DNA of 64,000 nt from the NCBI GenBank assembly GCA_018105865.1, contig CM030837.1:13304225-13368224 (forward strand). Direction: 5' to 3'. The notes beneath the pieces were generated by a model. That model had not been told where the DNA came from and searched no databases. It worked only from the letters and a program-made list of their open reading frames with translations. The DNA comes from Metaphire vulgaris (taxonomy: Eukaryota > Annelida > Clitellata > Crassiclitellata > Megascolecidae). Each line of letters opens with the position of its first letter. Position 1 is the stretch's first letter. Shown in pieces: positions 34,482 to 44,306 of this stretch. Made by a program: the position numbers and the translations under genes.

Positions 34482-35764
34482 CGAGGGGCGCTCAATAAGT
34501 TATCTACCTGACATATAAGCAATTGTGATAAGACTGAAGTGATGCCTGCTATAGGTTCATATATGTGCCTGTGTGTTGTAGGAATAATTTCAACCAGCGC
34601 AGTCATCAGGTGTTGGCGTAGCCGTTGTTGAAAGAAGAGGGGGGGTGAGACAGCGACCTTCAGGTCATTGTCACCTCCAAAACGTTGTCCTCGAAGGTGC
34701 TTCTTAAAGTTTCTGAACAGAAAATAGTTGCATTGTGCCAGTTCTGGACTGTATGGCAGGTGGTTGAATTCCTGTAATCCGCATTCCCTCAGAACGTCCA
34801 TGGCTTTCTTTGACTTGTGAACTGGTGCGTTGTCATGCAGCAGCATCACACCACGGCTCAACTTGCTTCGTCGTTTTTCCTTGATGGCATCCTTCAACAT
34901 GGCAAGTTGAGTTGCATAGACTTCACCAGTGATTGTGGTCTTATGCGCCATGTAATCGATCAGCAGTATCCCTTTGCAGTCCCAGAGCACTGCAGCCATT
35001 AGCTTTCCTGCTGGCGGCTGGGTCGGCACTTCTTGGGTGGTGGTTAAGTCTTGTGTTTCCACTGCATGGACTCCTGTATAGTTTCATGATCCCAGTGGTG
35101 GACTCACGTTTCATCGCCTGTAACTATTTGAGGGATAAATATTTCCTTGTCAGCTTGCCACAGACCCAAATTCTCCTTTGAAAATTCAACTTGTGTTTCT
35201 TTTTGAAGAGGTGAAAGCATTCTGGCACCCATCGACTGCTGACCTTGGACATCACTATATGATCGTGCACTATTGTGATGACAGAACCTTCTAAGACACC
35301 CAGTTCACCAGCAATCTGTGACACCTTAATTCGCCTGTCCTGCATCACCAGGTCCTCCACTTTCTGGCAAACTTCTGGGGTGGTGGCATCAGCAGACCTT
35401 CCTGTACGGGGGTCGTCTTCAAGGGACTGTCTGCCCCACTTGAACTGTTTTCACCAGAATTTGACTTGATATTCTGAAGGTACTGAGTCCCCATAGACAG
35501 CCAACAGGCATATGTGTATAACCTTCGGACCATTACACTGTTTCAAGAGAAACTTCATAACCGATCTGTGCTCCAACTGCTGCAAATCCATGATTCTGGC
35601 ACCCCCTCCTTCTTTCAACAACGGCTACGCCAACACCTGATGACCACACTAGTTGAAATTATTCCTACAATACACAGACAGATATATCAACCTAAAACTG
35701 GCGTCACTTCAGTCTTAGCACAATTGTTTATATGTCAGGTAGATAACTTATTGAGCGCCCCTCG
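34482..35764 (-). mobile_element. mariner transposon, inactivated, with about 165-bp terminal repeats
   Basis: Flanked by TA (34480-34481 and 35765-35766). Both ends begin CGAGGGGCGCTCAATAAG, and the inverted similarity extends roughly 165 bp inward, far longer than the usual ~30 bp. The minus strand encodes decayed transposase: EDLVMQDRRIKVSQIAGEL (helix-turn-helix), VTGDET followed by a stop where mariner has W, then LLHDNAPVHKSKKAMDVL (second Asp) and YSPELAQCNYFLF. The last corresponds to the YSPDLAPSDYFLF block, so the third catalytic Asp is Asn here. Frameshifts also split it. It is dead. Confidence 0.92.
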
Positions 35765-35952
35765 TATCACTCTTCGGGCCCCCCTCTCCCGGGGCCCGGG
35801 GAAGGGCTGTCTCCAAAGTGCCCCTCCACGTTACGCCACTGTGACTGCGTCCATGCATTCAGCTTAGTTGTTCCCTCATCTAGTTGACACTTTCTCGTCC
35901 TTTCTTTGTTATTTTCCGCGTCTGCTGAATTTCAAGCGTTTGAGCTGCAACC

Positions 35953-36184
35953 AGACATGGACTTGGGTCCATTTTCAAAATTCCCAATCCAATCCAACCC
36001 ATCATGATTCAGATCCAACCCAACCCACAAAAGCAATATGGCTACTTGACCCAACCGAAGCTATGACTTATTTTCTGACCCAACCCAACCAAACCCAGCA
36101 TAAACACAGAAATGTCTGACTCAGCCCAACCCAATCCAGCCCAACGTAATCTATGGGTGGACCCAACCCATGTCCATGTCAAAG
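35953..36184. mobile_element. hAT-like MITE, relative of 775-1265
   Basis: Begins CAGACATGGACTTGGGTCC and ends AACCCATGTCCATGTC, with an AACCCAACCC-rich interior. It is in reverse orientation relative to 775-1265. The duplication is not clear. Confidence 0.6.
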
Positions 36185-36352
36185 ATACTGGGGGAAATAG
36201 TCTACTACCATGCTGGTTAAATACTGGGGGTCTATACTGCTAGAGCAGCTAGACACATATTTAGTATTTTAGGTTTTCTGTTTTAAGTCGAAAATTGAAA
36301 AAACGAATCTTTAAATGGTTTTCGTATTTTTACTCTCTGCAGCACGTACTGT

Positions 36353-36655
36353 AGGCTATGCATTTCAAATCACCCTCTTCCGCTGCTCATCGCCTGCTCC
36401 GCTCCACTGATCAGAAGAATGTTCATGCTCTTACTCGATCAGCGTCGGGCTTTTGCAGTGACTGGACCCTCCTTCTGGAATGCCTTGAACCCATCCATTC
36501 GGGAATCACTTCTTACTCCTTCGCTCTGCGCTCTGCTCAATAAGAAAGCTAAAGTCTCACTACTTTACCCTGCGACTGCAATGCATGCAGGAGCGCCTCT
36601 GAGTAGAAATAGAAGAGGCGCTATACAAATGTCACATTACATTACATGTGACAAG
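36353..36655 (+). pseudogene. CR1/L2-like LINE 3' end, remnant 1
   Basis: The plus strand encodes RAFAVTGPSFWNALNPSIRE, the (F.VAGP.LWNSLP.SIR) block near the C-terminus of CR1/L2-type ORF2. It then ends with GGCGCTATACAAATG and an (ACATT)n-like tail, typical of these LINEs. Truncated and frameshifted. Confidence 0.8.
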
Positions 36656-36988
36656 AATTATAGAGAACGGTTTATGGGTGTTGACATGCAAGACATTAAA
36701 ACCTAAAATATCCAATAAACTAAATTTGATTTCTAAAACGTCTAGGTTTTCCAGCCCTGGCCCTAATAGAAGTGTACGCCTGTGATAGCCTAATTACTGT
36801 TATATGCTGATAATGCTGATAATGCTGTGTACTGTAAGTTAACTCGATGGATGTCAGACGACGACGAAGACGTTGCTGTTAACGCTGATGACGACGACTA
36901 TGATAATAATGATCGATGATAATGATTGATGGTGAATGTAATAGCCTCCTCTTCGGCCATCCCGACTATCAGCTGCATGGGCCGACTG

Positions 36989-37151
36989 CAGAGATATTTC
37001 TAGGATTGTGAATTTGGGGTGTCCGGAGATAATTAGTATGCATTTTGTATGCATACCATTGTTACATTACCAAATTTTGGGAGTGTCGACCTCAAATTGG
37101 GGAGAGAGGGTGATGGGGGTGGCGGTGTTAGAGGGTGTAAAAATATCCCTG
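36989..37151. mobile_element. hAT-like MITE family D, copy 2
   Basis: Starts CAGAGATATTTCTAGGATTG and ends GTGTAAAAATATCCCTG. Perfect duplications gccgactg flank it (36981-36988 and 37152-37159). It is inserted in the LINE remnant. Confidence 0.88.
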
Positions 37152-37283
37152 GCCGACTGCAATCGGTCCTGAACGCCGCCGCCCGGATGATATTCGGTGC
37201 CAGGTGGTACGACCACGTAACCCCGTTACTGAGGGACACGCTCCATTGGCTCAAGATCCCGGAGCGTGTCGTGTTTAAACGCT

Positions 37284-37619
37284 CAGTGTTATTTCTAAGA
37301 TTTTGAATTTGGGAGGTGTCGGGAAAATCTGGGGGCGTCGAAATTTTTAAGTCTCTGCCCGAAAAAGGCTGACAAGAAAAAAACGTTGTCAAGTCCCTAT
37401 AAACCAACAAAAAACTTTTAAAATGTCTCCAAAAACCTCTGACGAGCAAGAAAAGGTCATCCGGGAATAAAAGCTGGGGGTGTCCTTCTCAATTTGAGGG
37501 GTGTTCTGACCTCGTTAGTATGCATTTTGTATGCATACCATTGTCGCATTACCAAATTTTGGGAGTGTCGACCTCAAAATTCAAATTGGGGGTGTTAGGA
37601 AGGTGTAAAAATATTCCTG
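37284..37619. mobile_element. hAT-like MITE family D, copy 3
   Basis: Starts CAGTGTTATTTCTAAGATTT and ends GTGTAAAAATATTCCTG. Perfect duplications taaacgct flank it (37276-37283 and 37620-37627). It holds two modules (about 37368-37392 and 37440-37462). It shares the phrase TTAGTATGCATTTTGTATGC with copy 2. Confidence 0.9.
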
Positions 37620-38091
37620 TAAACGCTGCTCGCTGTCGCTGACTTTCCGAGCCCTGAATGACCCTTCCTGCCCGGAATGTCTTTCGGCGTTGATACGCAG
37701 GCCGACGATGACTGACTGTCGCAAACAGCTTCGTTCCAGCCAACCATCTCGCCTCTACGTTCCTCCTCCGTCCAAGACCGTGAAGCATGGAGTCGTGCTC
37801 GTGACCCGGGGCAACCCTCTCCTTTGGAACGCACTTCCGGATTCAGTGACCACGACAACCAACTTCGAGTCGTTCTCATCTAACCTTAAAACACATTTGT
37901 TTCGTATCTCGCACGAGTGCCTTCTGTAAAACGCTCTTGTCTTTGGCCTTAGCCATTTGTAGCGCTACATAAATTATCAAGTAGAATAGATAATGACTGA
38001 TGATGCTTTGCGTCGCCTCTAGAATGGTGTTCGTGTCGCTTGGACGGGCCTCGCGGAAACGGTGCTGGTGAGTAACGCTTGAGACAGTGAA

Positions 38092-38665
38092 GTTTTACGG
38101 GTGAATGACGATAAAAATAACAACGCTCGTGAACACTGTATACAGTATCACCAGACGAAGATGCGTCAAAGACAGGCGCCAGACTGCTACGGTCGACTGA
38201 GTTTACATCTACCTAAACGCTGTTTACTGCTGAGACCTGGACGAGTGACGATACTTCCTATCAGATCTGACGATAAAATATCCTAGCGAGCTATTTATAC
38301 GGCAACTTCTTTACAAGGTTCTGTCTGTCTGTCTGTCTGTCTATGTCTATCTTTGGGGCCATTCGACATAACTTTTAATGATTGTAGATAGGCTAATGCA
38401 AAAAGTGGCAAACTCTCCATCGCCGCAGTGACTTATTTACAATGTCAGCTTAACAAAGCACGCTGAACCTATAAGTTTTTGTCGCGAAAAACACCATAAA
38501 ACGATCTCTAGATGGCGTTTGATATCGATGGGTCAAACGCCCGAAAATTTATTTTCCATGTCCTGTAAATATATCGGGTAAAAGTAGACCTACTGTATAC
38601 AGTAATGCTGTAGCGAAGTTTACGGGTGAATGACGATAAATAACAACGCTCGTGAAATAGAACTT
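38092..38665. repeat. dispersed direct repeat pair (GGGTGAATGACGATAA)
   Basis: The segment gaagttttacgggtgaatg with ataacaacgctcgtgaa occurs at 38092-38133 and again at 38616-38659. It suggests a local duplication, or two copies of a LINE internal region, since a LINE 3' end follows the second copy. Confidence 0.6.
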
Positions 38666-38689
38666 AGCCTCACTGAAATTACTATTATA

Positions 38690-38960
38690 ATGTTTAAATG
38701 CTATTATGATGAAGACGCGTCTCCGCACCGTAGGAGACTGCGCATTTCATGTGGCTGGCTGCTGCGGCCAGGATCCTGGAATGGCCTACCTCCATTCGTT
38801 CAACTTTCCTCTTCGCTTAACATCTTCAAAAAGAGGCTAAAAACTTGGTTGTTTCGCACTGGTTATGAACTTTAACTCTGTAATGTGTTCACGCAGTCCA
38901 CCTGTGGACGAGTCACCACAATAATCGGAACGTTACTTACTTACTTAATGCCAAATACGA
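38690..38960 (+). pseudogene. CR1/L2-like LINE 3' end, remnant 3
   Basis: The plus strand encodes GSWNGLPPFVQLSSSLNIFK followed by KRLKTWLFRTGYEL and a stop. It ends in a short (CTTA)n tail near 38933-38946. Same C-terminal motif as the neighbouring remnants but a different subfamily tail. Confidence 0.8.
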
Positions 38961-39525
38961 GAAGTGTTTGACGTTTTGTCATAACGCTGAATGTTTTTTA
39001 TTTTGGAAAGATTATTTTTGCAAATATTTTCGTACTAAAATCCTTGATCTAAATCAGACGTAGGCAGTCCCTTGTTATTCTTTTATTAAATCTTATACCA
39101 CTACCGGTACATGCACACACTGTATTGTCACGTGAATGCTCTGGACACAAAACTTTGAAAAAATCAGGGGCTTGAAGTTGAAGCTTGCCCAGTCACAACT
39201 GAAGAGGAGGAGGAGGTTAAAATCCTGTCTAGAGGAGCACATGACATACGAAATGTCCCGATACATGGCCTGGTATTCTCTTGTCAGACCCCAGACACAC
39301 ATAAAGGTGTCACGTGTGTTCTGTGAACTCAACGCGTGTATGTATAAAAAATGCATACTAATTAGCCCTGACCCCCAATGGAGAAGTACACCCCCAACTT
39401 TTATTCTCGGATGACCTTTTTTGCTTGTCAACTTTTTTGAGACTTTATAACGTTTTTTTGCTTGTCGGCCTTTTCCGGTATAGTCGTATATACTTCCAAA
39501 TTCCAAGTATTTCGTTATATGTATG

Positions 39526-39714
39526 CAGTGGCCGCTCCACCGGGAGGGCAGAGGGGCCCGTGCCCCCTATTGAGTGCCTAGCCTCCCAGTGGCCCCCCAG
39601 TTGGGACCCTATACTTAATGCTACATACATTAAACAAACAAATGGTTGGTCCCCCATGATTAGGAGTTGCCACCCCAACGGCCCCCTACTTGCCAAATCC
39701 TACAGCCGCCACTG
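39526..39714. mobile_element. hAT-like MITE family A, copy 4
   Basis: Starts CAGTGGCCGCTCCACCGG and ends CTACAGCCGCCACTG. Duplications tatgtatg (39518-39525) and tatatatg (39715-39722) match at 7 of 8. A family D fragment with a module lies just to the left (about 39340-39470). Confidence 0.85.
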
Positions 39715-39760
39715 TATATATGTTATATGTATGCTTTTATGTTTTTCTTTATGTATATAG

Positions 39761-40250
39761 GGGGTGGAAGATGGCAGAGTGGGTTACGTGCTGGAGCGTC
39801 AGGCTGACGGAGCGAGTTCAAGCCCCGTTAGTGCCCCTAGTGCAGCGGTTCTCAACCTGTGGGTCGCGACCTCCAAGGGGGTCGAATGACGATTTTCCAG
39901 GGGTCGCCCGAGACCATCAGAAATATGGGGTTGTCTCTTTTCGTATTGTACAAAATTTCCTCAGTGGTAGTTACGACGTACTAGTTGTTTCACTATAATT
40001 GTCATTTGAGGATAGACATGGAGACAATTAAATAATAACGATTCCGAACATTTTGATTGTCGTAGCATTATTTTTTGCAGTTTACATTGTGAACGAAAAT
40101 AATTTTACCGTTGGGGGGTCGCCACATCATGGGGAATTGAATTAAAGGGGTCGCGGTACTATAAAGGTTGAGAACCGCTGCCCTAGTGGCTTTCACACAG
40201 GCAGTAAAGCCTTCTAAGCCACTTTTAATCATGCCAAGTAAGTCATGCTA
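39761..40250 (+). repeat. SINE-A copy split by a SPIN-like hAT element
   Basis: The head GGGGTGGAAGATGGCAGAGT contains an A box (TGGCAGAGTGGG). It is followed by the B box GAGTTCAAGCCCC. The SINE resumes after 40181 with CCCTAGTGGCTTTCACACAG and AAGCCACTTTTAATCATG. The two halves join exactly as in the uninterrupted copy at 23895. Confidence 0.87.
39843..40180. mobile_element. SPIN/URR1-like non-autonomous hAT element
   Basis: It starts CAGCGGTTCTCAACCTGTGG then GTCGCGACC, and ends AAAGGTTGAGAACCGCTG. Perfect 8-bp duplications ccctagtg flank it (39835-39842 and 40181-40188). Inner phrases (GGGGTCGCC then GAGACCATC, ACGAAAATAATTTTA then CGTTGGGGGGTCGCCAC, AAAGGGGTCGCGG) match, in order, the layout I remember for SPIN/URR1-type elements of vertebrates. 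The family name is from memory and needs a database comparison; hAT identity is firm. Confidence 0.85.
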
Positions 40251-40258
40251 AGTATGTA

Positions 40259-40305
40259 TGTAGGTATGTATGTATGTATGTGTGTATGTATGTATGTATG
40301 TATAT
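40259..40305. repeat. (GTAT)n microsatellite
   Basis: About eleven imperfect GTAT units just after the SINE-A tail. Confidence 0.85.
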
Positions 40306-40682
40306 TGTATACTGTAGGCCCTACGTTGACGCTGTCTTAGAGCATGTTTGGCAGCGCTGAATATAGCTTTACGAGCGCTGTTTCTTTGTACGATGACACA
40401 AGTGTTTCATAGAAAACTACTGTACTTCGTAACGCAGTGGCGCCTCAGAGTCTGTCTCTACAAACAGCAAAGATCTCGCGGTCTCACTCGATGCACATTC
40501 CATTAGATTCTGGTGAATGTTGTTGCTCATAAGATCTGTTGTTCGCGAGAAACGCAACAATACAATAGAAGACCGGTTATAAGGTAGGCGTCTGGGTCGA
40601 CGACCTCTGGCGAACACAGGCTTTTAAGCACACGGCAACATTTGTGTTGTGTAAAAATTCTTTTAAAAGTTCAATACACAAT

Positions 40683-40882
40683 CAGTGGCGGCTCTGGGAT
40701 TTGGCAAGTGGGGGGGGCCGTTGGGGTGGCAACTTCTAATCACAGGGGAGGGGGGGCCAACCATTTGTTGTTTAATGTATGTAGCATTAAGTATATGGTC
40801 CCAACTGGGGGAGCTACTGGGGGGGGCAGGCACTCAATAGGGGGGCACGGGCCCCCCTGGCCCCCCGGTGGAGCCGCCACTG
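40683..40882. mobile_element. hAT-like MITE family A, copy 5
   Basis: Ends CAGTGGCGGCTCTGGG and GGTGGAGCCGCCACTG, with perfect duplications tacacaat (40675-40682 and 40883-40890). It lies downstream of the Rab gene. Confidence 0.9.
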
Positions 40883-41076
40883 TACACAATAAGTAGCGAC
40901 AGTGACAGATTGCAAACAACTAGCTGGGTAATATAAAAAAGTTGTGAAAAATATACACTGTATAGGCCTATGCACAAAACCGCTGAGAAATATTTCGGGA
41001 GGGAGAGATAGAATTCTTGGAACAGAATCGACGTGCCAATATCTTATTGACAACGTCTTTTACTGTTTGTAGCCTT

Positions 41077-41082
41077 TTTATT
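41077..41082 (-). terminator. probable poly-A signal of the Rab gene
   Basis: AATAAA on the minus strand, about 170 bases past the stop codon at 41250. This is the first canonical hexamer downstream. Confidence 0.5.
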
Positions 41083-41249
41083 CAAAAATTTCACGCAACC
41101 CTGGCTATGCCATAGCATCATAGCATGTCACCATGTGCTAAGTGATAGCCTTAATTACAATCCTGTATTTCAATGAAAAGAATCAATCAGAACAATTTGA
41201 ATATAGTAACTATTATAATATAGACCTAATTAATACAGAACGCCACGAT

Positions 41250-44215
41250 CTAAAACCCTGTCATTGAACAGCACATGGTCTTTTGACCACTGCTGCTTCG
41301 TGGAATAACGATATTGTCAGAAACGTTTACGTGCGATAGCCTCGGGATGGATTTGTCAACGGCTTTTGCAGCGATACGTTCGCCTAAACAAAACAAACGA
41401 GGCTTATTCGGTCAAGTAAAATATTCTGTCCTATAGCCTATGTGTCTTTGCTTACAATTAAAATTAAATTTGGTGTGTCATCAGCTGATACTCCTGTGCA
41501 CTATGAAGTGGTGCTATAGAAGTTTCAGATTAGATTAGATGTATTGGGTAACATTGTGATTTTTGATTTGATGGCTATGGCTATTCACATTAATCTGTTC
41601 AGCGACAGATGCAGATTTCATGACTTACCGATCTCAGTAAAGAGTGTGACTACGTTGGCTGATGTTTTGGCGCTCGTCTCAACGAATATTGCATTTACTA
41701 GAGTGGCATACTCTAAGGCTTCTGCAAGCAATCAACATTTGCTTTCACTTTTAAGTCAGCTGATTTACAGTATACTTACAGGTCTAATGAAGTTGTTTTA
41801 ATAAAATATAGTGGACAATCTTAAGATCCAGAAACTTCCGTACATCAATGCCCAAACCAGAGGCGGATTTACCACGGTACCAGGTGGTGCATCGGTACCG
41901 GGCCTCCCTTCAAAATACAAATTTAGGGGCCTCCCTTTTCTAATAATAATTTTTTAAAAGACTTTTAATTATTAGTTTCTTTAAAGTAATTCATTTTCGG
42001 AGATATACATGAATGTTGTATCGTTAGACATTAGTAGTGTTTGGACATGGATTCCTAATAATTTAGTATTGAAATGCAATTTAATGCATGCTCTATGAGT
42101 CTATGTTAAGAAAGCCTATATCTCATATATCCCGGTTTAGCTGACCTCAATTAATGATATGGCTCATAATGGCTAAACTCTGGCCGAGTGTCCGGCGGTT
42201 GCACCGGGCCACCGGCGGTCGTAAACGCCCGGCCTCTTGCATCGTTATGCAGATTAGGGGTACTGCATGACTCAACCTGAGTGCCTGTACACTGTACAGT
42301 GTGTCTCGACGATCAATTCTTATCATAGTACCACCAGTCAAGAAGCGCGGAAAATGGAAGGAGTATGTGTATTTGTATGCCTCTGTACCTTTGGAATGGC
42401 AATGCATAGTTGCATACAGACTAACGCCATCACTCATTTGTCTTACCGTAAAATGCGTAACACCGTGACGGTGACCTTTTTGGCAAACCATTACAAATCT
42501 TAGTTATGCTTAGTGCTTTTTTTCTAGAAAAAAGGTACCGGAACTCATATACGTGTATGATTAAATTCGTAAGAAATAAGTTAAGAAATAAGTTCAAATA
42601 ACACTTAAATAAATTAAATTAATTTATACGTCATAACACGTGGATTATAGCGCATTAATATCTAACAGATCATAGGCTGTCATCCTTAGCCATACTGAAC
42701 ATTGAAAATGAACTCGTGAAGACAATCGACTTTGCACAGCTAGTGGAGGCCTTTGCTACAACAAAAAGTCGTCGGCGACATGTTGAGACAATTTAGACTA
42801 ATTACCAGTTACGGTGACTTACCAGTAAACTACTAATATTATAAACAGGCGACAGGTCGACCGTGCCCCAGTTCTTGTACACTGACTGCACGACTGCAAA
42901 TTCAATGCAAGTTTATTTGAGTTGAAGTTAATGGCATTTAATTGTTTCATTTTTCAATGACGTTTGTTGTATTTTTACTTCTTTAAGCAGTGTTTATTCT
43001 AGCCAAATCCCCCCAAATCAAATCCCTCAATGTCAACATTGGGGGATTTGAAATGTTTGGAGGGACAAGGTTTGACATATCAAAAGTCTTGACGAGCAAA
43101 AAAACACAAAAAAACAAAAAGGTCATCTGCCCGTTTTCCCTTCTTAAACGCTCTGTGACAAGCTTCCTTATTTTTCCCCTCTCCAAAAAATAACAAATCC
43201 CCCGTCGCCACACTTTTTTGGGGGGAATTTCCATATCCCCATGCAACATATAAAAAATTGGGGGGGATTTTTTATTTTGGGAGAATCCCCCCCAAAAGGG
43301 CCTAGAATAAACACTGTCTTTAAGTGACCACGATGGCGCCGGGGGGCCTCCATGGAAATATTTGCACCGGGCCTCCAAAATGTAAATCCGCCTCTGGCCC
43401 AAACACTCTAATGTATACAATCGACTGGATCAACTGAAGGCTTTGTGCATGGCTCATATCACGATGATCCAAAGAACTATTGATGGTAATCAGAGTTCTT
43501 ATGGTCAAAAGAGTATCAGATTAAAATTCAGTATGTATAAGATGAGTGTAATCATAACAGACTGGCCTAATGGTGTTGTCTTTAACACAGGAGAGATCCT
43601 ACTAAACCACTTAAATCCTAGGTATTATCAGTGCTTTTTTCTGCCGGAACACGCTGGAACGGCGTTCCAGAACCTTTTTCTCTCGATTTTATGAATTTTC
43701 AATTTATATTAATTTAATTTAATTATTTAATTATTTTTATAGCTTTTCCAGGCTGTGACTGACTATAACTTATGATCTGTTAACTTATATTACAGAATTT
43801 ACAGAAGATGCGTTCCGGCACATTTTTTCTAGAAAAAAGCACTGGGTATTATTATGTATTATTATATTGTAATCAGTGGCGTAACGTGGGGGGGCGGGGG
43901 GCACTTTGTTGACTGCCCCCGGGCCGCGGGCGGGGGCCCAAAGAGGGGTCTAAGCAATGGTTAGGTTACGGTTAACCCTAACTTCTTAACCCTAACAACC
44001 CTAAACATAGAAATGAACGTGCTGACGACCTTTTTTTTGCTCGTCAGGGTGAAAATGGAGGCGATGACGTTTTTTTTTGCTCGTCAGCTCGAAACTTTGA
44101 AACTTTGGGGCCCCCATGACAAAGATGCCCCCCGGGCCCCCAAAAGTCACGCTACGCCACTGATTGTAATAGGCGTGAGAGAGAGAGAGAGAGACAGAGA
44201 GAGAGACAGAGAGAC

Positions 44216-44306
<91 letters not shown>

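Larger units (their letters stand above)
33945..35841. mobile_element. hAT-like MITE family B, copy hosting two other insertions
   Basis: The ends are CAGTGGCGTAGCGTGAC and CCACGTTACGCCACTG. Duplications tgaatgcg (33937-33944) and tgactgcg (35842-35849) match at 7 of 8. The original element is only about 210 bp; the rest is a 398-bp hAT-like insertion (33969-34366) and a mariner (34482-35764). A module variant survives near 34402-34441. Confidence 0.85.
36940..37985 (+). pseudogene. CR1/L2-like LINE 3' end, remnant 2, split by two family D MITEs
   Basis: Three pieces of one ORF2 C-terminal region can be read. GRLQSVLNAAARMIFG and HVTPLLRDTLHWLKIPERV lie after 37152. The last part, LLWNALPDSVTTTTNFESF then LKTHLFRI, lies after 37620. 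It ends in AGCGCTACATAAATTATCA, the LINE 3' tail. MITEs at 36989-37151 and 37284-37619 interrupt it, each with a perfect 8-bp duplication of LINE sequence. Confidence 0.87.

Noticed and set aside
34256..35062. 268-codon open frame as a host gene (SETMAR-like)
   Set aside because: It is the decayed mariner transposase running past its element end into a neighbouring MITE; catalytic residues are lost.
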